The notes under the pieces: generated by a model
Told to the model about the DNA's origin: nothing
The model's input: the letters and a program-made list of their open reading frames with translations, nothing else
The model's database searches: none
NCBI GenBank assembly: GCA_963975425.1
Contig: CAXBGS010000004.1
Coordinates: 558,001 to 622,000, forward strand
Length of the DNA stretch: 64,000 nt
Direction of reading: 5' to 3'
Origin: CAXBGS01 sp963975425
GTDB taxonomy: Bacteria > Planctomycetota > Planctomycetia > Pirellulales > Pirellulaceae
Part shown: in pieces, positions 1 to 9,417 of the stretch
How the letters are laid out: every line of letters begins with the position of its first letter
Position numbering within the stretch: position 1 is the first letter of the stretch
Translations under genes and position numbers: made by a program

Positions 1-1016
1 ACGCGTAACCTTTCGGTCATTTCCAAATCGCGGTCTCGGTTGACGCGTTCCAATTCGACCGCATCGGTCTTTTCTTTGTTTCGTTGGGCGACCAAGATTT
101 GACGTAACTTGTTCTCCTCTGCCACGCCGATTTCCTCTTCGGTCACAATGCGGGCGCGTTCGGATTCCAGACGCTGTTCCTCTTGAACCTTGGCGGCGGA
201 GGCTTTTTCCCGAGCAGTGATTTCGGCTATCTCGCGTTGCTGTTTTTCGACCGCTTCGACTCGTTGGCGTTCAAGCGCGAGGATGGTTTCCTCCGCTTCG
301 ACATCCTGTTTCTTTAACGTCTTTTCTTTGTCGCGGGTGAACTGATTCTCCTTGACCTTTTCTTGCGATGTCAGATCCGTGATTTTCTTGATGCCCTCGG
401 CGTCCAAGATATTGGTCGGGCTAAGCAGGTTGAGCGGGGTTTGTTCCAGGTAGTCGATTGCGGCATCATCCAATCGATAACCGTTCAAGTCGGTGCCGAT
501 GACTTTCAGGATTTCATCTTTGAACTTGTCGCGTTGATCATACAGGTCGACAAAATCGAACTGCTTGCCAACCGTCTTCAGTGCTTCACTGAATTTTGCA
601 TCAAACAATTCGCGCAGCGTATCGATCTGGCTGCAGCGTTTGGCCCCGATCGACTGAGCGACTTCTTTCTGCTCTTCCGGCGACTTATCAACGCGAACGA
701 AGAAGGCAACTTTGATGTCGGCACGGATATTGTCTTTGCAAATCAATCCTTCAGAGCCCTGACGATGAATTTCGAAACTCTTTAGCGTCAAGTCCATGAA
801 CTCGTACTGATGAATCATCGGTACGACCCATAACCCGTCGCCCGATGCGACACGAAGCCCACCTTGTCCGCTTCGGACAATCGCCACATCAGGTCCGACT
901 TTGATGAAGAACTTTTTGAACGCGATCGCAACGCTGATAATGAACAGCAGCGCGAATCCGATCACGAGCAACGCGGCGTCGGTGCCCCAATTATTGGTAA
1001 AAAACTGTGCGATCAT
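1..1016 (-). CDS. Flotillin/YqiK-like SPFH-domain protein (partial; 3' end outside window)
   Basis: Read on the minus strand from an ATG at 1016, the frame stays open to the window edge, so the C-terminus is missing. The N-terminus has one membrane segment (about residues 12-31), then an SPFH region with the phrase VGPDVAIVRSGQGGLRVASG, then a long charged coiled coil rich in Glu, Lys and Arg (EKTLKKQDVEAEE, QQREIAEITAREKA). This order of membrane anchor, SPFH and coiled coil is that of flotillins, which scaffold membrane microdomains. The start codon overlaps the stop of the upstream gene as ATGA, so the pair is probably translationally coupled. The partner is YqiJ-like, matching the E. coli yqiJ-yqiK arrangement. 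Confidence 0.88.
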   Translation of the reverse strand, partial: MIAQFFTNNWGTDAALLVIGFALLFIISVAIAFKKFFIKVGPDVAIVRSGQGGLRVASGDGLWVVPMIHQYEFMDLTLKSFEIHRQGSEGLICKDNIRADIKVAFFVRVDKSPEEQKEVAQSIGAKRCSQIDTLRELFDAKFSEALKTVGKQFDFVDLYDQRDKFKDEILKVIGTDLNGYRLDDAAIDYLEQTPLNLLSPTNILDAEGIKKITDLTSQEKVKENQFTRDKEKTLKKQDVEAEETILALERQRVEAVEKQQREIAEITAREKASAAKVQEEQRLESERARIVTEEEIGVAEENKLRQILVAQRNKEKTDAVELERVNRDRDLEMTERLR

Positions 1017-1693
1017 TTCGAGTCCTCTTCAGATGCAGCGGTGACTTTGTAAACTCGCCGTTCGTTATCAAATGCGATGATGCGTACCAACGATCCTTTG
1101 CTGATCGTTTCGCCGTCGGTGCGTATATTCAGCAACAAGGGCGCGGCATCGGTTGGGAATTTGGCCTGGCCGAACGAATCGGACACCTCTCCCGTGGAAA
1201 CCGCGCAGGTCTTCCCAATAAGGTTGCTCGGATCGTATGTCGGCGCCGGCTCAAATGCCCGATTCAGGGGGCCTGTAAGAACCTTGGTCACCAAAATCGA
1301 TATAACCCCGTTTCGAAGCACAAGCAGCACGCTGGGGATCAACGTCGGCGCATATCGGTGGTGATCGAATCCGTACCACAGCACGTAGGAGATTCCCCAA
1401 AACGCGATGGTAAAGATTGACATCCAAAGCACCAAAGGCAGTCGCTGCAGGTTCAACCAACGCAGCGTCGCCGCACCGGCGCCCCCGAACAGGTCGCTTT
1501 GAATGTCCGCCGTGGCCGATGGAACATCGACATCCGCATCCAAGTCCGCGTCGAGATCGATTCCCAGGTCCAGGTCGATCAGCCCCAACAACGCAACGAA
1601 GGCATACACGATCAGCAGACAAACCAAGACGGACGCCGGCCATAATGGCCCAACGAACATCCGCTCGAGTAACTGCACGAAAGATTCAGACAC
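1013..1693 (-). CDS. YqiJ/NfeD-like membrane protein with C-terminal OB-fold
   Basis: The 226-residue protein has an N-terminal membrane segment (about 15-38), an acidic Asp/Leu-rich stretch (DLDLGIDLDADLDADVDV), two more membrane segments (about 85-140) and a soluble C-terminal part of about 70 residues that fits an OB-fold. The phrases LNLQRLPLVL and the later VSDSFGQAKF...SKGSLVRIIAFD match the E. coli YqiJ layout as I recall it. Such proteins pair with flotillins and are thought to act with them at the membrane. It overlaps the flotillin start by 4 bp. A region of about 270 bp separates it from the next gene upstream; I see no other gene there and it probably carries the promoter. Confidence 0.82.
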   Translation of the reverse strand: MSESFVQLLERMFVGPLWPASVLVCLLIVYAFVALLGLIDLDLGIDLDADLDADVDVPSATADIQSDLFGGAGAATLRWLNLQRLPLVLWMSIFTIAFWGISYVLWYGFDHHRYAPTLIPSVLLVLRNGVISILVTKVLTGPLNRAFEPAPTYDPSNLIGKTCAVSTGEVSDSFGQAKFPTDAAPLLLNIRTDGETISKGSLVRIIAFDNERRVYKVTAASEEDSK

Positions 1694-1966
1694 CGCTGCG
1701 TTTCCTGTCGGGGAGATTCACGCCCCTGGGATCTTTCGCCCGGGGGAATCAGAACGGCGTACTGCCGCTCCGTATAGCATGGCCTTTAAACGGACGACTC
1801 GGGGCGCGGACGAACGGCGAATTCTGCAGTTTTCCCGATCGCTATGCGGCGAAAGACCCAAAAACGGCGTAGACAGACGCCCCGGCGTTCGGAATTTCAG
1901 CGCGACCGAATTCTGGCCGGTCCGGTAACCGGAACAACGAGCCAGAACTGCGTCCCAGTGGATGTC

Positions 1967-3154
1967 CTAGTGGATGATGTCCAGCTGGCTGGAGGGCAGT
2001 TCACCTGGGTCGGACGTCGCTGCACTGATGCGCCCGCGATCGGCGAGCGTCTGCAAGTCCAGCAATCCAATCAAGCGTTCCGATGAATCGACAACCGGTA
2101 CGGTGCGATTTCCTCGACCGGCGGTCAGCACGACCGATTCGATATCATCGTCCAGCTTGACCGTGACAACACCATGGTCGGCAAGCTGGCCGGCGGTGCT
2201 ATTGCCGTCTTCACCTTTTTCGATCGCCTTGGCAACATCCGCTAATCGCAGGACACCGACAACGCTTCCGCTGATTGAAATGACCGGCAATTCGCTGACG
2301 GTCACGCGACTCCAGATGCGGCGAATCTCCGAGAGCGGAGTATCCATCAAGATCGATGGCGGATCATGAATCATCGATCGGTAAATGCTCGATCCGCGGA
2401 CCGATTCGGTCAAGTCAACTTGTCGGGCTTCGGCCACGCCGGCATAAGCGATGAACAGCGCGATCAACAGCGTGATGGGATTGCCGACATTCAGCGCAAA
2501 CAAAGCCATCATTCCGGCACAAACCAATCCGACACGCGAAGCGATATAGGTCGCTTTGCCGTAACTGGTGACCATCGCCAGCAGACTGCGAAAGACGCGG
2601 CCGCCGTCCATCGGGAACGCCGGAACCATGTTAAAAACGACCAATGCGATGTTGGCCATCAACATGATGAATAGAAAACCGACCAGCGACGGCGTCTGCA
2701 GCGGATCGACATCATTCAAGCTGCCGAATAAGTCCATCACCGGCTGCCAAGCGAACACGTACATCCCCACGACCAATAGCGAACCGATCACGACATTGAC
2801 GGCCGGCCCAGCGACGGCGACGACCAACTCGTGAAAAGGAATCCGCGGCATCCGTTCGAGCCTGGCGACGCCGCCGATCGGAAACAGCGTGATATCGACG
2901 GTGGAAATGCCATACATTCGTGCCGCCATCGCGTGCCCGTACTCGTGCAGCGTCACACAGGAGAAAATGCCTAACGCGACCGCGACCGAAAAGATCATGC
3001 CCGGTGTGCCATACTCGCGAGCCTGGTACGCCACAAAACCCAACAACAGCAGGAATGTCCAATGAACGTATAGTCCGATCCCCAAGTAGGTTCCCAGCTT
3101 CAAACGTTTATCGAACACATGTCTTCCGTCAAAAGTGGACTCCCGTCGCGGCAC
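1967..3154 (-). CDS. Site-2 protease family (M50) metalloprotease with two CBS domains
   Basis: This 395-residue polytopic membrane protein carries the zinc-binding HEYGH motif (H70, E71, H74) inside a membrane segment, and a second metal-ligand region NMVPAFPMDGGRV about 110 residues later. After the last membrane segment there is a soluble tail of about 140 residues with two CBS-like repeats (SILMDTPLSEIRRIW..., then GQLADHGVVTVKLDDDIE...). It is an intramembrane protease of the S2P type with a regulatory CBS module, which in this family commonly senses adenosyl ligands. The short N-terminal region before the first helix (about 20 residues) fits other family members. It stands alone; its substrate cannot be told from context. 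Confidence 0.9.
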   Translation of the reverse strand: MPRRESTFDGRHVFDKRLKLGTYLGIGLYVHWTFLLLLGFVAYQAREYGTPGMIFSVAVALGIFSCVTLHEYGHAMAARMYGISTVDITLFPIGGVARLERMPRIPFHELVVAVAGPAVNVVIGSLLVVGMYVFAWQPVMDLFGSLNDVDPLQTPSLVGFLFIMLMANIALVVFNMVPAFPMDGGRVFRSLLAMVTSYGKATYIASRVGLVCAGMMALFALNVGNPITLLIALFIAYAGVAEARQVDLTESVRGSSIYRSMIHDPPSILMDTPLSEIRRIWSRVTVSELPVISISGSVVGVLRLADVAKAIEKGEDGNSTAGQLADHGVVTVKLDDDIESVVLTAGRGNRTVPVVDSSERLIGLLDLQTLADRGRISAATSDPGELPSSQLDIIH

Positions 3155-3313
3155 GGCGAGATTTCGTCATAATCTTGGCATCGCATCGGTCACCCAGCGT
3201 GACCGGGGGGCACCCGAGGTTGTCGGCAATCGGGCCGACTCCTTTTCCCAAACCAGTTCAACGCACGGCAATCCCGTTTAGTTCGGCGTGCAATCCTCGA
3301 TTCAAGCACTGAT

Positions 3314-3760
3314 ATGTTACGTCACAAACTGATTCACCCACAGATCACGTCCATTCTGGCATCCGCCGGGCACCATAGCAGCGTCCTGATCGCGGACGGA
3401 AATTATCCCGCAGCCAGCAAGCGTGGGCCGCGGGCCGAGCTGATCAGCCTGAATTTAATGCCGGGCGTTCCCACGTGCGACCAGGTTCTCGAAGCCATCC
3501 TATCGGCCGTACCCGTCGAAGCGGTGCAGACCATGGAAACCGAAACCAGCGGACCCTACGCGCTCGATGGAGACCCGCCGGTATGGGACGACTATCGCAA
3601 AACGATCAAAGAAGCCGGGTTGGACCTCGAGTTGCAGCCGACCGACAAATGGAAATTCTACGAAGCGGTTAGCACGAACGATCACGTGCTGACCATTCAA
3701 ACGGCCGATCAACAACGCTATGCAAATATCCTGTTAACCATTGGCGTGCGGATGGACTAG
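3314..3760 (+). CDS. RbsD/FucU family sugar mutarotase/pyranase
   Basis: The 148-residue protein matches the RbsD/FucU fold, which interconverts sugar anomers (ribose pyranase or fucose mutarotase) in the cytoplasm. Supporting features are HPQITSILASAGHHSSVLIAD near the N-terminus with the expected catalytic His at about residue 20-21, the D-x-N-Y-P loop just after it, KWKFYEAV (FucU has FYERA) and the C-terminal YANILLTIGV, which is the family's sugar-binding Tyr-Asn signature. The sequence is closer to FucU than to RbsD. No sugar transporter or kinase lies nearby, so the substrate is unknown. Confidence 0.85.
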   Translation: MLRHKLIHPQITSILASAGHHSSVLIADGNYPAASKRGPRAELISLNLMPGVPTCDQVLEAILSAVPVEAVQTMETETSGPYALDGDPPVWDDYRKTIKEAGLDLELQPTDKWKFYEAVSTNDHVLTIQTADQQRYANILLTIGVRMD

Positions 3761-3834
3761 GGCTGATTGCCAGAACCAACCGGCGCCCCGTCTATGACTA
3801 ATGTGCACTTGACTGTTTGCAGCCATGCACCGTG

Positions 3835-5133
3835 CTATTTCAACGATGCGCGGACCAGTTCCTTGTCGCTTCGGGCATAGATGTACCCGTCGGCGATCGC
3901 CGGGTGCGCCCACACGACTCCGTCTCGCTTGTTCAACTGTTTGCGCGTCGGTCCGATCAACATCGCGCGCGAATGCTCGTGATATCCGTCGGGCGTCAAG
4001 GTTGCAAAGATCAGCTGGCCACGATCGTTCAACATGATTTCACGGTCACCATCACGGATCGTATGAATGGTTGCCCATCGTGCACGGGGAACCGCTTTGG
4101 AACTTTCCCACACGCGATCCCCAGTTTTGATGTCCAGACATCTCAGTTCGCCATAGCTGTCGACGCCATAGATGTAGTCTCCCTTGATGATCGGCGTGCT
4201 GATCATGCAGTGCAGTGCATCGGTATTCTTCTCGTCGAATCCGACGCGGTGCCACAGTTTTTCGGCCTTAGGCTTGTTGGGATCGATGCGAATCAACATC
4301 GAACCGTCATAGAAAGACGACACAAATAGTTTGTCGTCTTGCACGACCGGCGTGGGAACTCCGATGGGCATATTGCGCGGCAACATCGGAATCGCCCAAA
4401 ACACGTTACCGGTCCGCGGATCAAGCCCGGTGACACTTTCGCCCGTCCAACACACGACGACGTCTTGCGATCCTTGGCGAATCAGAATCGGCGCACTGTA
4501 ACCGGCTCGTTCGTCGATCGCGTGCCACCTTTCTTTTCCCGTTGCTAAATCAAGGGCGACAACGCAGTGTCCGTCCGCGCCCGCGGCGATTTGAATGACC
4601 AAATCTTGATAAACCAGCGGAGAGCCGGTGATGCCCCAGTTCGGCATGCGAATATCGTAGGCGTCATCCAAGTCCAGTGACCAAATGACTTCGCCGGTGC
4701 TGGCATCCAAGCAACGCATGTGCCCCATCGCGCCGACGGAAATCGCTTTGCCATCGTGGACCGTCACCGAAGCACGTGGGCCGGCACGATAACCGATCAT
4801 GTAGGGCGCTTCGTATTGATGATCCCACACCAAGTCGCCCGTTGCCGCGTCAAAGCAAAGCACGCGTTCGATTTCCTTGTCTGCATCGTCGGGGCCGCGA
4901 TCGGTTAAATAAACACGTTCGCCAGCCACGGTTGGACCGCTGTAACCAGCGCCCACCGGCACCGTCCAATCGAGAGGAAGCTGGCCACCGGGCAACGTCT
5001 CGATCAAATTCGCTTCGTGCAGCGTGGCATCACGATCAACGCCTCGCCACTGTGGCCAATCGTCGGCGGCAACGAACGTCTGCGACGCAATTGACAGGCT
5101 GACGAAGAATACCAAGAGCAATCGACGGATCAT
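3835..5133 (-). CDS. Secreted PQQ-like beta-propeller (WD40-like) protein
   Basis: I take the ATG at 5133, because it starts directly with a signal peptide (MIRRLLLVFFVSLSIASQTFVAADD); an in-frame ATG at 5166 would add 11 residues before it. The mature protein begins DWPQWRG, the typical opening of planctomycete PQQ-like propeller proteins, and continues with repeated blades containing D-x-x-T-G-x-x-x-W elements (DAATGDLVWDHQ, DASTGEVIWSLD, DLATGKERWHA, DPRTGNVFWAI, DIKTGDRVWESS). No cofactor-binding residues of true quinoprotein dehydrogenases are evident, so an enzymatic role is unproven. It is convergent with the mutarotase gene and divergent from the next gene. Confidence 0.88.
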   Translation of the reverse strand: MIRRLLLVFFVSLSIASQTFVAADDWPQWRGVDRDATLHEANLIETLPGGQLPLDWTVPVGAGYSGPTVAGERVYLTDRGPDDADKEIERVLCFDAATGDLVWDHQYEAPYMIGYRAGPRASVTVHDGKAISVGAMGHMRCLDASTGEVIWSLDLDDAYDIRMPNWGITGSPLVYQDLVIQIAAGADGHCVVALDLATGKERWHAIDERAGYSAPILIRQGSQDVVVCWTGESVTGLDPRTGNVFWAIPMLPRNMPIGVPTPVVQDDKLFVSSFYDGSMLIRIDPNKPKAEKLWHRVGFDEKNTDALHCMISTPIIKGDYIYGVDSYGELRCLDIKTGDRVWESSKAVPRARWATIHTIRDGDREIMLNDRGQLIFATLTPDGYHEHSRAMLIGPTRKQLNKRDGVVWAHPAIADGYIYARSDKELVRASLK

Positions 5134-5350
5134 CAAACATCGTGAAGTAGTGCGTGTCACAACCAAGCCTTGAAAAAAGTAGGGACGGACATTCTGATGA
5201 CTGACACATTTTATGCCCTTTGCGAACGACGACCGAGGCCGTTGACATGTTCACCGAAGAATCATCGTGTTCACCGGAGTTAATGTCTGGCGGGGCGGGA
5301 CGATATCGTAACCGAATCCAAGCGAGATTGTCATAAACACGCCAACTCAC

Positions 5351-6016
5351 ATGATGCTGTCCGTTGCGGCGCTGACGCGAACCCGCAGCGTTGATCAATC
5401 CAACACGGAACAGCCCAGCACGGAAAATTCCGGCGAGAACAAAGATTCCCACGAGAGCAAAGATTCCCGTGAAAACCTTGTGCCGCGCCGCGCTGACTCC
5501 ACACTGGTCTTACCAGCCGTACTTGGTGCGATCGTTCCTGACGCAGCGATGTTCATTTTCTATGTGTTCGAAAAATTTATTTTACGAACGTCCGAGCGCG
5601 ACATCTGGACAACACAATACTTTTTACCCGCTTGGCAGGATTTCTTTGATCTCTTCAATTCAGTGCCGCTGACGTTGGTGGCGATGATTATCGCGATGTA
5701 CATGGGCCGGCGAGGTTGGGCGATCTTTTTTGCATCTATGTTGTTGCACTTCGCGTGCGACTTGCCTGTGCATCATGACGACGGTCACCGTCACTTCTGG
5801 CCGATCTCGGACTGGCGTTTCGAAAGTCCTGTTTCGTACTGGGACCGGAAACATTACGGCATCTACGCGGCGTCGGTGGAACTGGTCATCTTCGTCATCA
5901 GCTATTTGGTCTCGCTACGCGCGCACACGAGTCGCGTGGTGCGCGTCGGACTGAGCATCTTGGCAGCGATCCACCTGACGTTGGCCGGGATGTTGGTATC
6001 GCACTGGCTGTCGTGA
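5351..6016 (+). CDS. Membrane-bound metal-dependent hydrolase-like protein (DUF457-like); start probably upstream
   Basis: Four to five membrane segments surround a conserved His/Asp-rich block, HFACDLPVHHDDGHRHFWP followed by SDWRFESPVSYWD, which is characteristic of a bacterial membrane family resembling DUF457 metal-dependent hydrolases. The first ATG is at 5351, but the codons just before it read N-T-P-T-H, and I recall family members beginning M-N-T-P-(x)-H, where the His is a likely metal ligand. The codon before Asn is ATA (5333-5335), an ATT lies at 5327, and a TAA closes the frame at 5309. The real start is therefore probably a rare codon just upstream. A hydrophilic linker with short repeats (KDSHESKDSREN) sits between the first two segments. 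Confidence 0.75.
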   Translation: MMLSVAALTRTRSVDQSNTEQPSTENSGENKDSHESKDSRENLVPRRADSTLVLPAVLGAIVPDAAMFIFYVFEKFILRTSERDIWTTQYFLPAWQDFFDLFNSVPLTLVAMIIAMYMGRRGWAIFFASMLLHFACDLPVHHDDGHRHFWPISDWRFESPVSYWDRKHYGIYAASVELVIFVISYLVSLRAHTSRVVRVGLSILAAIHLTLAGMLVSHWLS

Positions 6017-6276
6017 ATCAGACGAATCGCAAAATTCTGCTTCGAAGATCACCCCGGCGTGAAACACGTCTGCAGAATCGGCATCGCAGATTGCCATCGA
6101 TTCCAACGGTGACAGACGAACCGATCTTGGCTGACGACCTGAACATCCCAGATTCCCCGGTCGCACTTTACGGCGAGTCGCTCGATTGCATACACCTGCC
6201 CGTTGAGACGTCACCGAAGTGACACCGCTGGACCACGGCGGTGCTGCGCACGAAAACAAAGGAGCCCTTTTTGGCC

Positions 6277-6930
6277 ATGTCACAATTCATTCGAGCCGCC
6301 GTCGCGGCCTGTGCCATCGTTGTCGGACTGTCGTTTGCCGTCGCGAACGAGTTGGCGACCGCCGATGAAGATCCAAATACCGCATCGATCGGTGCCAACA
6401 GCATTCAAGTCGAACTGGTGACCAGCGAAGGAAACATTGTGTTGGAACTTGATGCTAAGAACGCGCCGAAATCCACACAAAACTTTTTGTCTTATACCAA
6501 GAACGGCCACTACGACGGAACCGTCTTTCATCGCGTCATCGATGGGTTCATGGTTCAAGGCGGCGGGCTGGACACGACACTGAAAGAGAAACCCACCCAA
6601 CCACCAGTCGTCAACGAGTCGAACAACGGACTCAAAAACACAAAGTATTCCGTGGCCATGGCTCGTGTCGGCAGTGATCCCCATTCGGCAACCAGTCAAT
6701 TCTTTATCAACATCGCGGACAACAACTTTCTGAATCGCGAAGAGTCATCGGACGGCTTCGGCTATGCGGTATTCGGCCGTGTGGTGGAAGGACAAGAAGT
6801 GGTCGACCAAATCGGCAAGACGCCCACGAGGACACAGCCCAACCCGGCTTTCCCGCCTCAACTGATGCAGAATGTTCCGGTCGATCCGATCGTATTGAAG
6901 AGCGCCCGTGTGCTGGTGAAGAAGAAATAG
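6277..6930 (+). CDS. Secreted cyclophilin-type peptidyl-prolyl cis-trans isomerase
   Basis: I chose the ATG at 6277 because it gives a clean signal peptide (MSQFIRAAVAACAIVVGLSF) and follows an AAAGGAG site at 6258-6264; an upstream in-frame start at 6241 is less likely. The mature domain of about 170 residues is a cyclophilin: TSEGNIVLELDAKNAPKS, NGHYDGTVFHRVIDGFMVQGGG with the catalytic Arg of the F-H-R-V motif, and SATSQFFINIADNNFLN. It accelerates proline isomerisation in exported proteins. The region of about 260 bp before it (6017-6276) holds no convincing gene. Confidence 0.92.
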   Translation: MSQFIRAAVAACAIVVGLSFAVANELATADEDPNTASIGANSIQVELVTSEGNIVLELDAKNAPKSTQNFLSYTKNGHYDGTVFHRVIDGFMVQGGGLDTTLKEKPTQPPVVNESNNGLKNTKYSVAMARVGSDPHSATSQFFINIADNNFLNREESSDGFGYAVFGRVVEGQEVVDQIGKTPTRTQPNPAFPPQLMQNVPVDPIVLKSARVLVKKK

Positions 6931-7064
6931 ACGCGGGCTTTGCCAATCATTGTTACGAGTCATTTTCGGCATAGAGTTGGGTGAGGTGGTTCGCATACCG
7001 CCGGCGCGAGAGGGCGCCGGCTGATGTGATTTCCAGTTCGTCACACCCTCGCTTTGAATGTCGA

Positions 7065-7712
7065 ATGAGCAAAGTGCTTCATCTGCTGTACGCCGCGATT
7101 CGCCGATTCGGCATACTGGATGTGACAAAGCTGTTGCATCTGCCGACGACCGATTGCGACATCACGGTGTGTCCCACCGGCTACGAAATTCGCGGCGCGC
7201 ATCCGAGCGAACTCGCCGAACTCATTCGATCCGGGAATGCTCCAGCCGAACTGGGCCAGCCAGAGCGGGTCGATCCTGCATCGCGCACCGCAATTTTGAC
7301 CTTCTATCAGGGGCGCGTGGTCTCGTTTCTGTGGCTGGCAAAGGAAACGGTCCAGGGTGCCGAAAATTTCAGCCGCGCCGCGCACCTGGGAACGTCGATC
7401 GAAATGCCCGACGGAACAGGATTCGTTTACAACGCTTGGACAGATCCGGAACACCGGGGCAAGCGACTGATTGCAGCGATGTTGACCTGGGCGACCTGCA
7501 ATCGCGTCATGGGAACAACGTCTTTTTTGACAATGATTGACTGGACAAACCTGCGTTCGATTCGCGCATTCGAGCATCTGGGCATGCAAACGCTTGGGTC
7601 GATCTATCGCTTTGGCCGCGGCCGATTGCAAATGAGCATGATTCCCAGCAGCGCCCATCGCATGGGTCTGAGGTTGGCGACCGATGCACCGGGAATCAAG
7701 TGGACCCGATAA
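7065..7712 (+). CDS. GNAT-family acetyltransferase-like protein
   Basis: The start at 7065 (MSKVLHLLYAAIRRFG) is preferred over 6981, whose extra 28 residues are Arg/Ser-rich and unlike a protein start. The 215-residue protein has a C-terminal half resembling a GNAT acetyl-CoA binding core: GFVYNAWTDPEHRGKRLIAAML, with the R-G-K-x-L loop in place of the usual Q/R-x-x-G-x-G/A, then LRSIRAFEHLGMQTLGSIYRFG, a typical GNAT C-terminal strand pair. The substrate is unknown. It converges on the oxidoreductase gene, with the terminator at 7739-7764 between them. Confidence 0.72.
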   Translation: MSKVLHLLYAAIRRFGILDVTKLLHLPTTDCDITVCPTGYEIRGAHPSELAELIRSGNAPAELGQPERVDPASRTAILTFYQGRVVSFLWLAKETVQGAENFSRAAHLGTSIEMPDGTGFVYNAWTDPEHRGKRLIAAMLTWATCNRVMGTTSFLTMIDWTNLRSIRAFEHLGMQTLGSIYRFGRGRLQMSMIPSSAHRMGLRLATDAPGIKWTR

Positions 7713-7735
7713 CCGACGCAATAGAACCGGACACG

Positions 7736-7764
7736 AAAAAACCCCAAGGCAGAGCTTGGGGTTT
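7736..7764 (-). terminator. Rho-independent terminator for the Gfo/Idh/MocA gene
   Basis: A 10-bp perfect stem (AAACCCCAAG at 7739-7748 and CTTGGGGTTT at 7755-7764) encloses a 6-nt loop. Read on the minus strand the hairpin is followed by a run of six T residues, so it ends the 7792-9126 transcript about 28 nt past its stop. On the plus strand only three T residues follow, so it may also weakly stop the convergent GNAT transcript. Confidence 0.85.
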
Positions 7765-7791
7765 CGTCGAATTCCGCTTTACACGTTTGAC

Positions 7792-9126
7792 CTAAGCAAA
7801 CGGGCTGTACTGGCCAGGTACGGGGACCGGATACTTGCCGTCTTCGTTACGAACGACTGGTGGCGTCGAATCGAGTGTGTAGTCATCGATGCCCGGTGCG
7901 AGATCACGACCTTTCTCTAACAGCTCGTCCCATTTGACGATCTTGCCCGAGTAGCAAGCTTCGCGTCCAAGGATGGCGGTGAGGGTCGAGTGAGCACCGT
8001 ATTCGCCTTCGTTGTAAATTTCACCGCGACCGAGGGCCGCGATCAAATCGTCTTGTTCCAACTGGTGGCCTTTGGCGTTGGGATTCTTTTTCTTAACGCC
8101 ACTGCTGTCGCGTTCGACGTACTGCCATTCGTTGGCACCAAAGATTTGTCCCGATGGATCGGACGAACCCTTGGTTCCGTGGACAAATTCACCGACGTTG
8201 GTCCAACCACCCTTCAAGTGACGACCTTGGCTGAACATCTTGCTGCCATCGGCGAAGGTGTATTCGCACGCGGTATGGTCAAAGATTTGTGACATGCTGC
8301 CGTCACCGTTCATGCGTTGCTCGTGACCGCCCATGCCGTTGCACTCGACGGGGTAAGCCCCATGAACCCAGCAACCGACATCCAGGTTGTGAATGTGCTG
8401 TTCACAGATCTGGTCACCGGATAGCCAGTTAAAGTGGTACCAGTTATTGCACTGGAACGCCATTTCGCTTTGACCCTCGTCCTTGTTGCGATACCAGATG
8501 CCGTTACCGTTCCAGTAAACTCGCGACGCAACGACGTCACCGATCGCACCATCGTGGATACGTTTGATCGTCTCGGTGTATCGGGGCTCGTGGCGACGTT
8601 GCAGCCCGACGCCGACCATCAAGTTCTTTTTCTTGGATTCTTCCACGGACTTCAGCACGCGACGAACGCCAACCGCATCCGATGCGACGGGTTTTTCCAT
8701 AAAGATATGGCGCCCCTTGTTGACCGCATACTCGAATTGCATCGGCTTGAAGCCGGGAGGCGTCGCGATGACAACCAAGTCGCAATCGACATCGATGGCC
8801 GCTTTGTAACCGTCCAGGCCGGTGAAGACGCGTTCTGGCGGAACGTCGACCATGTCTTTGTACTTGGCGCTCAAACCCCGGATCGCGCTGGCCGCTTTGT
8901 GCTCGAACGCGTCGGCGACGGCGACCAATTTGACGTTTCCGCCCGTGTTCATGATGTTGGCTGCTGCCCCCGAACCACGACCACCCGTACCAATCACAAC
9001 GAATTTAATTTCGTCGCTGCCGGCCGCGTGCGCGGTGCGAGCGACGGTAGAGGTCAGCGCGGCGCCGGCGGCGGCCGCAGACGTGGTCTTCAGGAAGGCA
9101 CGACGAGTGGAGTCGTTCTGCATCAT
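7792..9126 (-). CDS. Tat-exported Gfo/Idh/MocA-family oxidoreductase
   Basis: The 444-residue protein starts with a Tat signal (STRRAFLKTTSAAAAGAALT, twin Arg at residues 8-9, ending at A-H-A-A). Next is a Rossmann domain with FVVIGTGGRGSGAAA and the family's E-K-P signature in HIFMEKPVASD, then the C-terminal alpha/beta domain including WYHFNWLSGDQICEQHIHNLDVG. Enzymes of this group use bound NAD(P) to oxidise or reduce sugars and related compounds; export through Tat suggests the cofactor is inserted in the cytoplasm. Planctomycetes carry many paralogues, so the substrate cannot be assigned. Transcription probably ends at the hairpin just downstream. Confidence 0.9.
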   Translation of the reverse strand: MMQNDSTRRAFLKTTSAAAAGAALTSTVARTAHAAGSDEIKFVVIGTGGRGSGAAANIMNTGGNVKLVAVADAFEHKAASAIRGLSAKYKDMVDVPPERVFTGLDGYKAAIDVDCDLVVIATPPGFKPMQFEYAVNKGRHIFMEKPVASDAVGVRRVLKSVEESKKKNLMVGVGLQRRHEPRYTETIKRIHDGAIGDVVASRVYWNGNGIWYRNKDEGQSEMAFQCNNWYHFNWLSGDQICEQHIHNLDVGCWVHGAYPVECNGMGGHEQRMNGDGSMSQIFDHTACEYTFADGSKMFSQGRHLKGGWTNVGEFVHGTKGSSDPSGQIFGANEWQYVERDSSGVKKKNPNAKGHQLEQDDLIAALGRGEIYNEGEYGAHSTLTAILGREACYSGKIVKWDELLEKGRDLAPGIDDYTLDSTPPVVRNEDGKYPVPVPGQYSPFA

Positions 9127-9417
9127 TCAATTCCTCGATATGGTTGAATCGTTATGAGTATCGTGGGGCGTGATTTTCACACGGTAATCCGCTTGAATTG
9201 TAAACGAATCAAGCCCAAAAAGCGTGGCCCCAAACGGCTTTAACTGCTGTTTTTCGGCGGTTAATCGCCCCGCCGGGCCGACCATTCCGCAGAATCGACG
9301 CACTGTTTCGCGGATCAACTGGATCGCCCAAACTGGCGCCATTGTCGAAAACGCTGCCGCCGTTCCACTTTCCATCTGTTTTCCATCCGCTCGCCCGTCC
9401 CAAAGGAAGCCATCGCC

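Noticed and set aside
6013..6222. A 69-residue frame starting at GTG inside the hydrolase stop codon
   Set aside because: Arg-rich with no recognisable domain, no clear ribosome site, and the region fits an untranslated gap before the cyclophilin gene.
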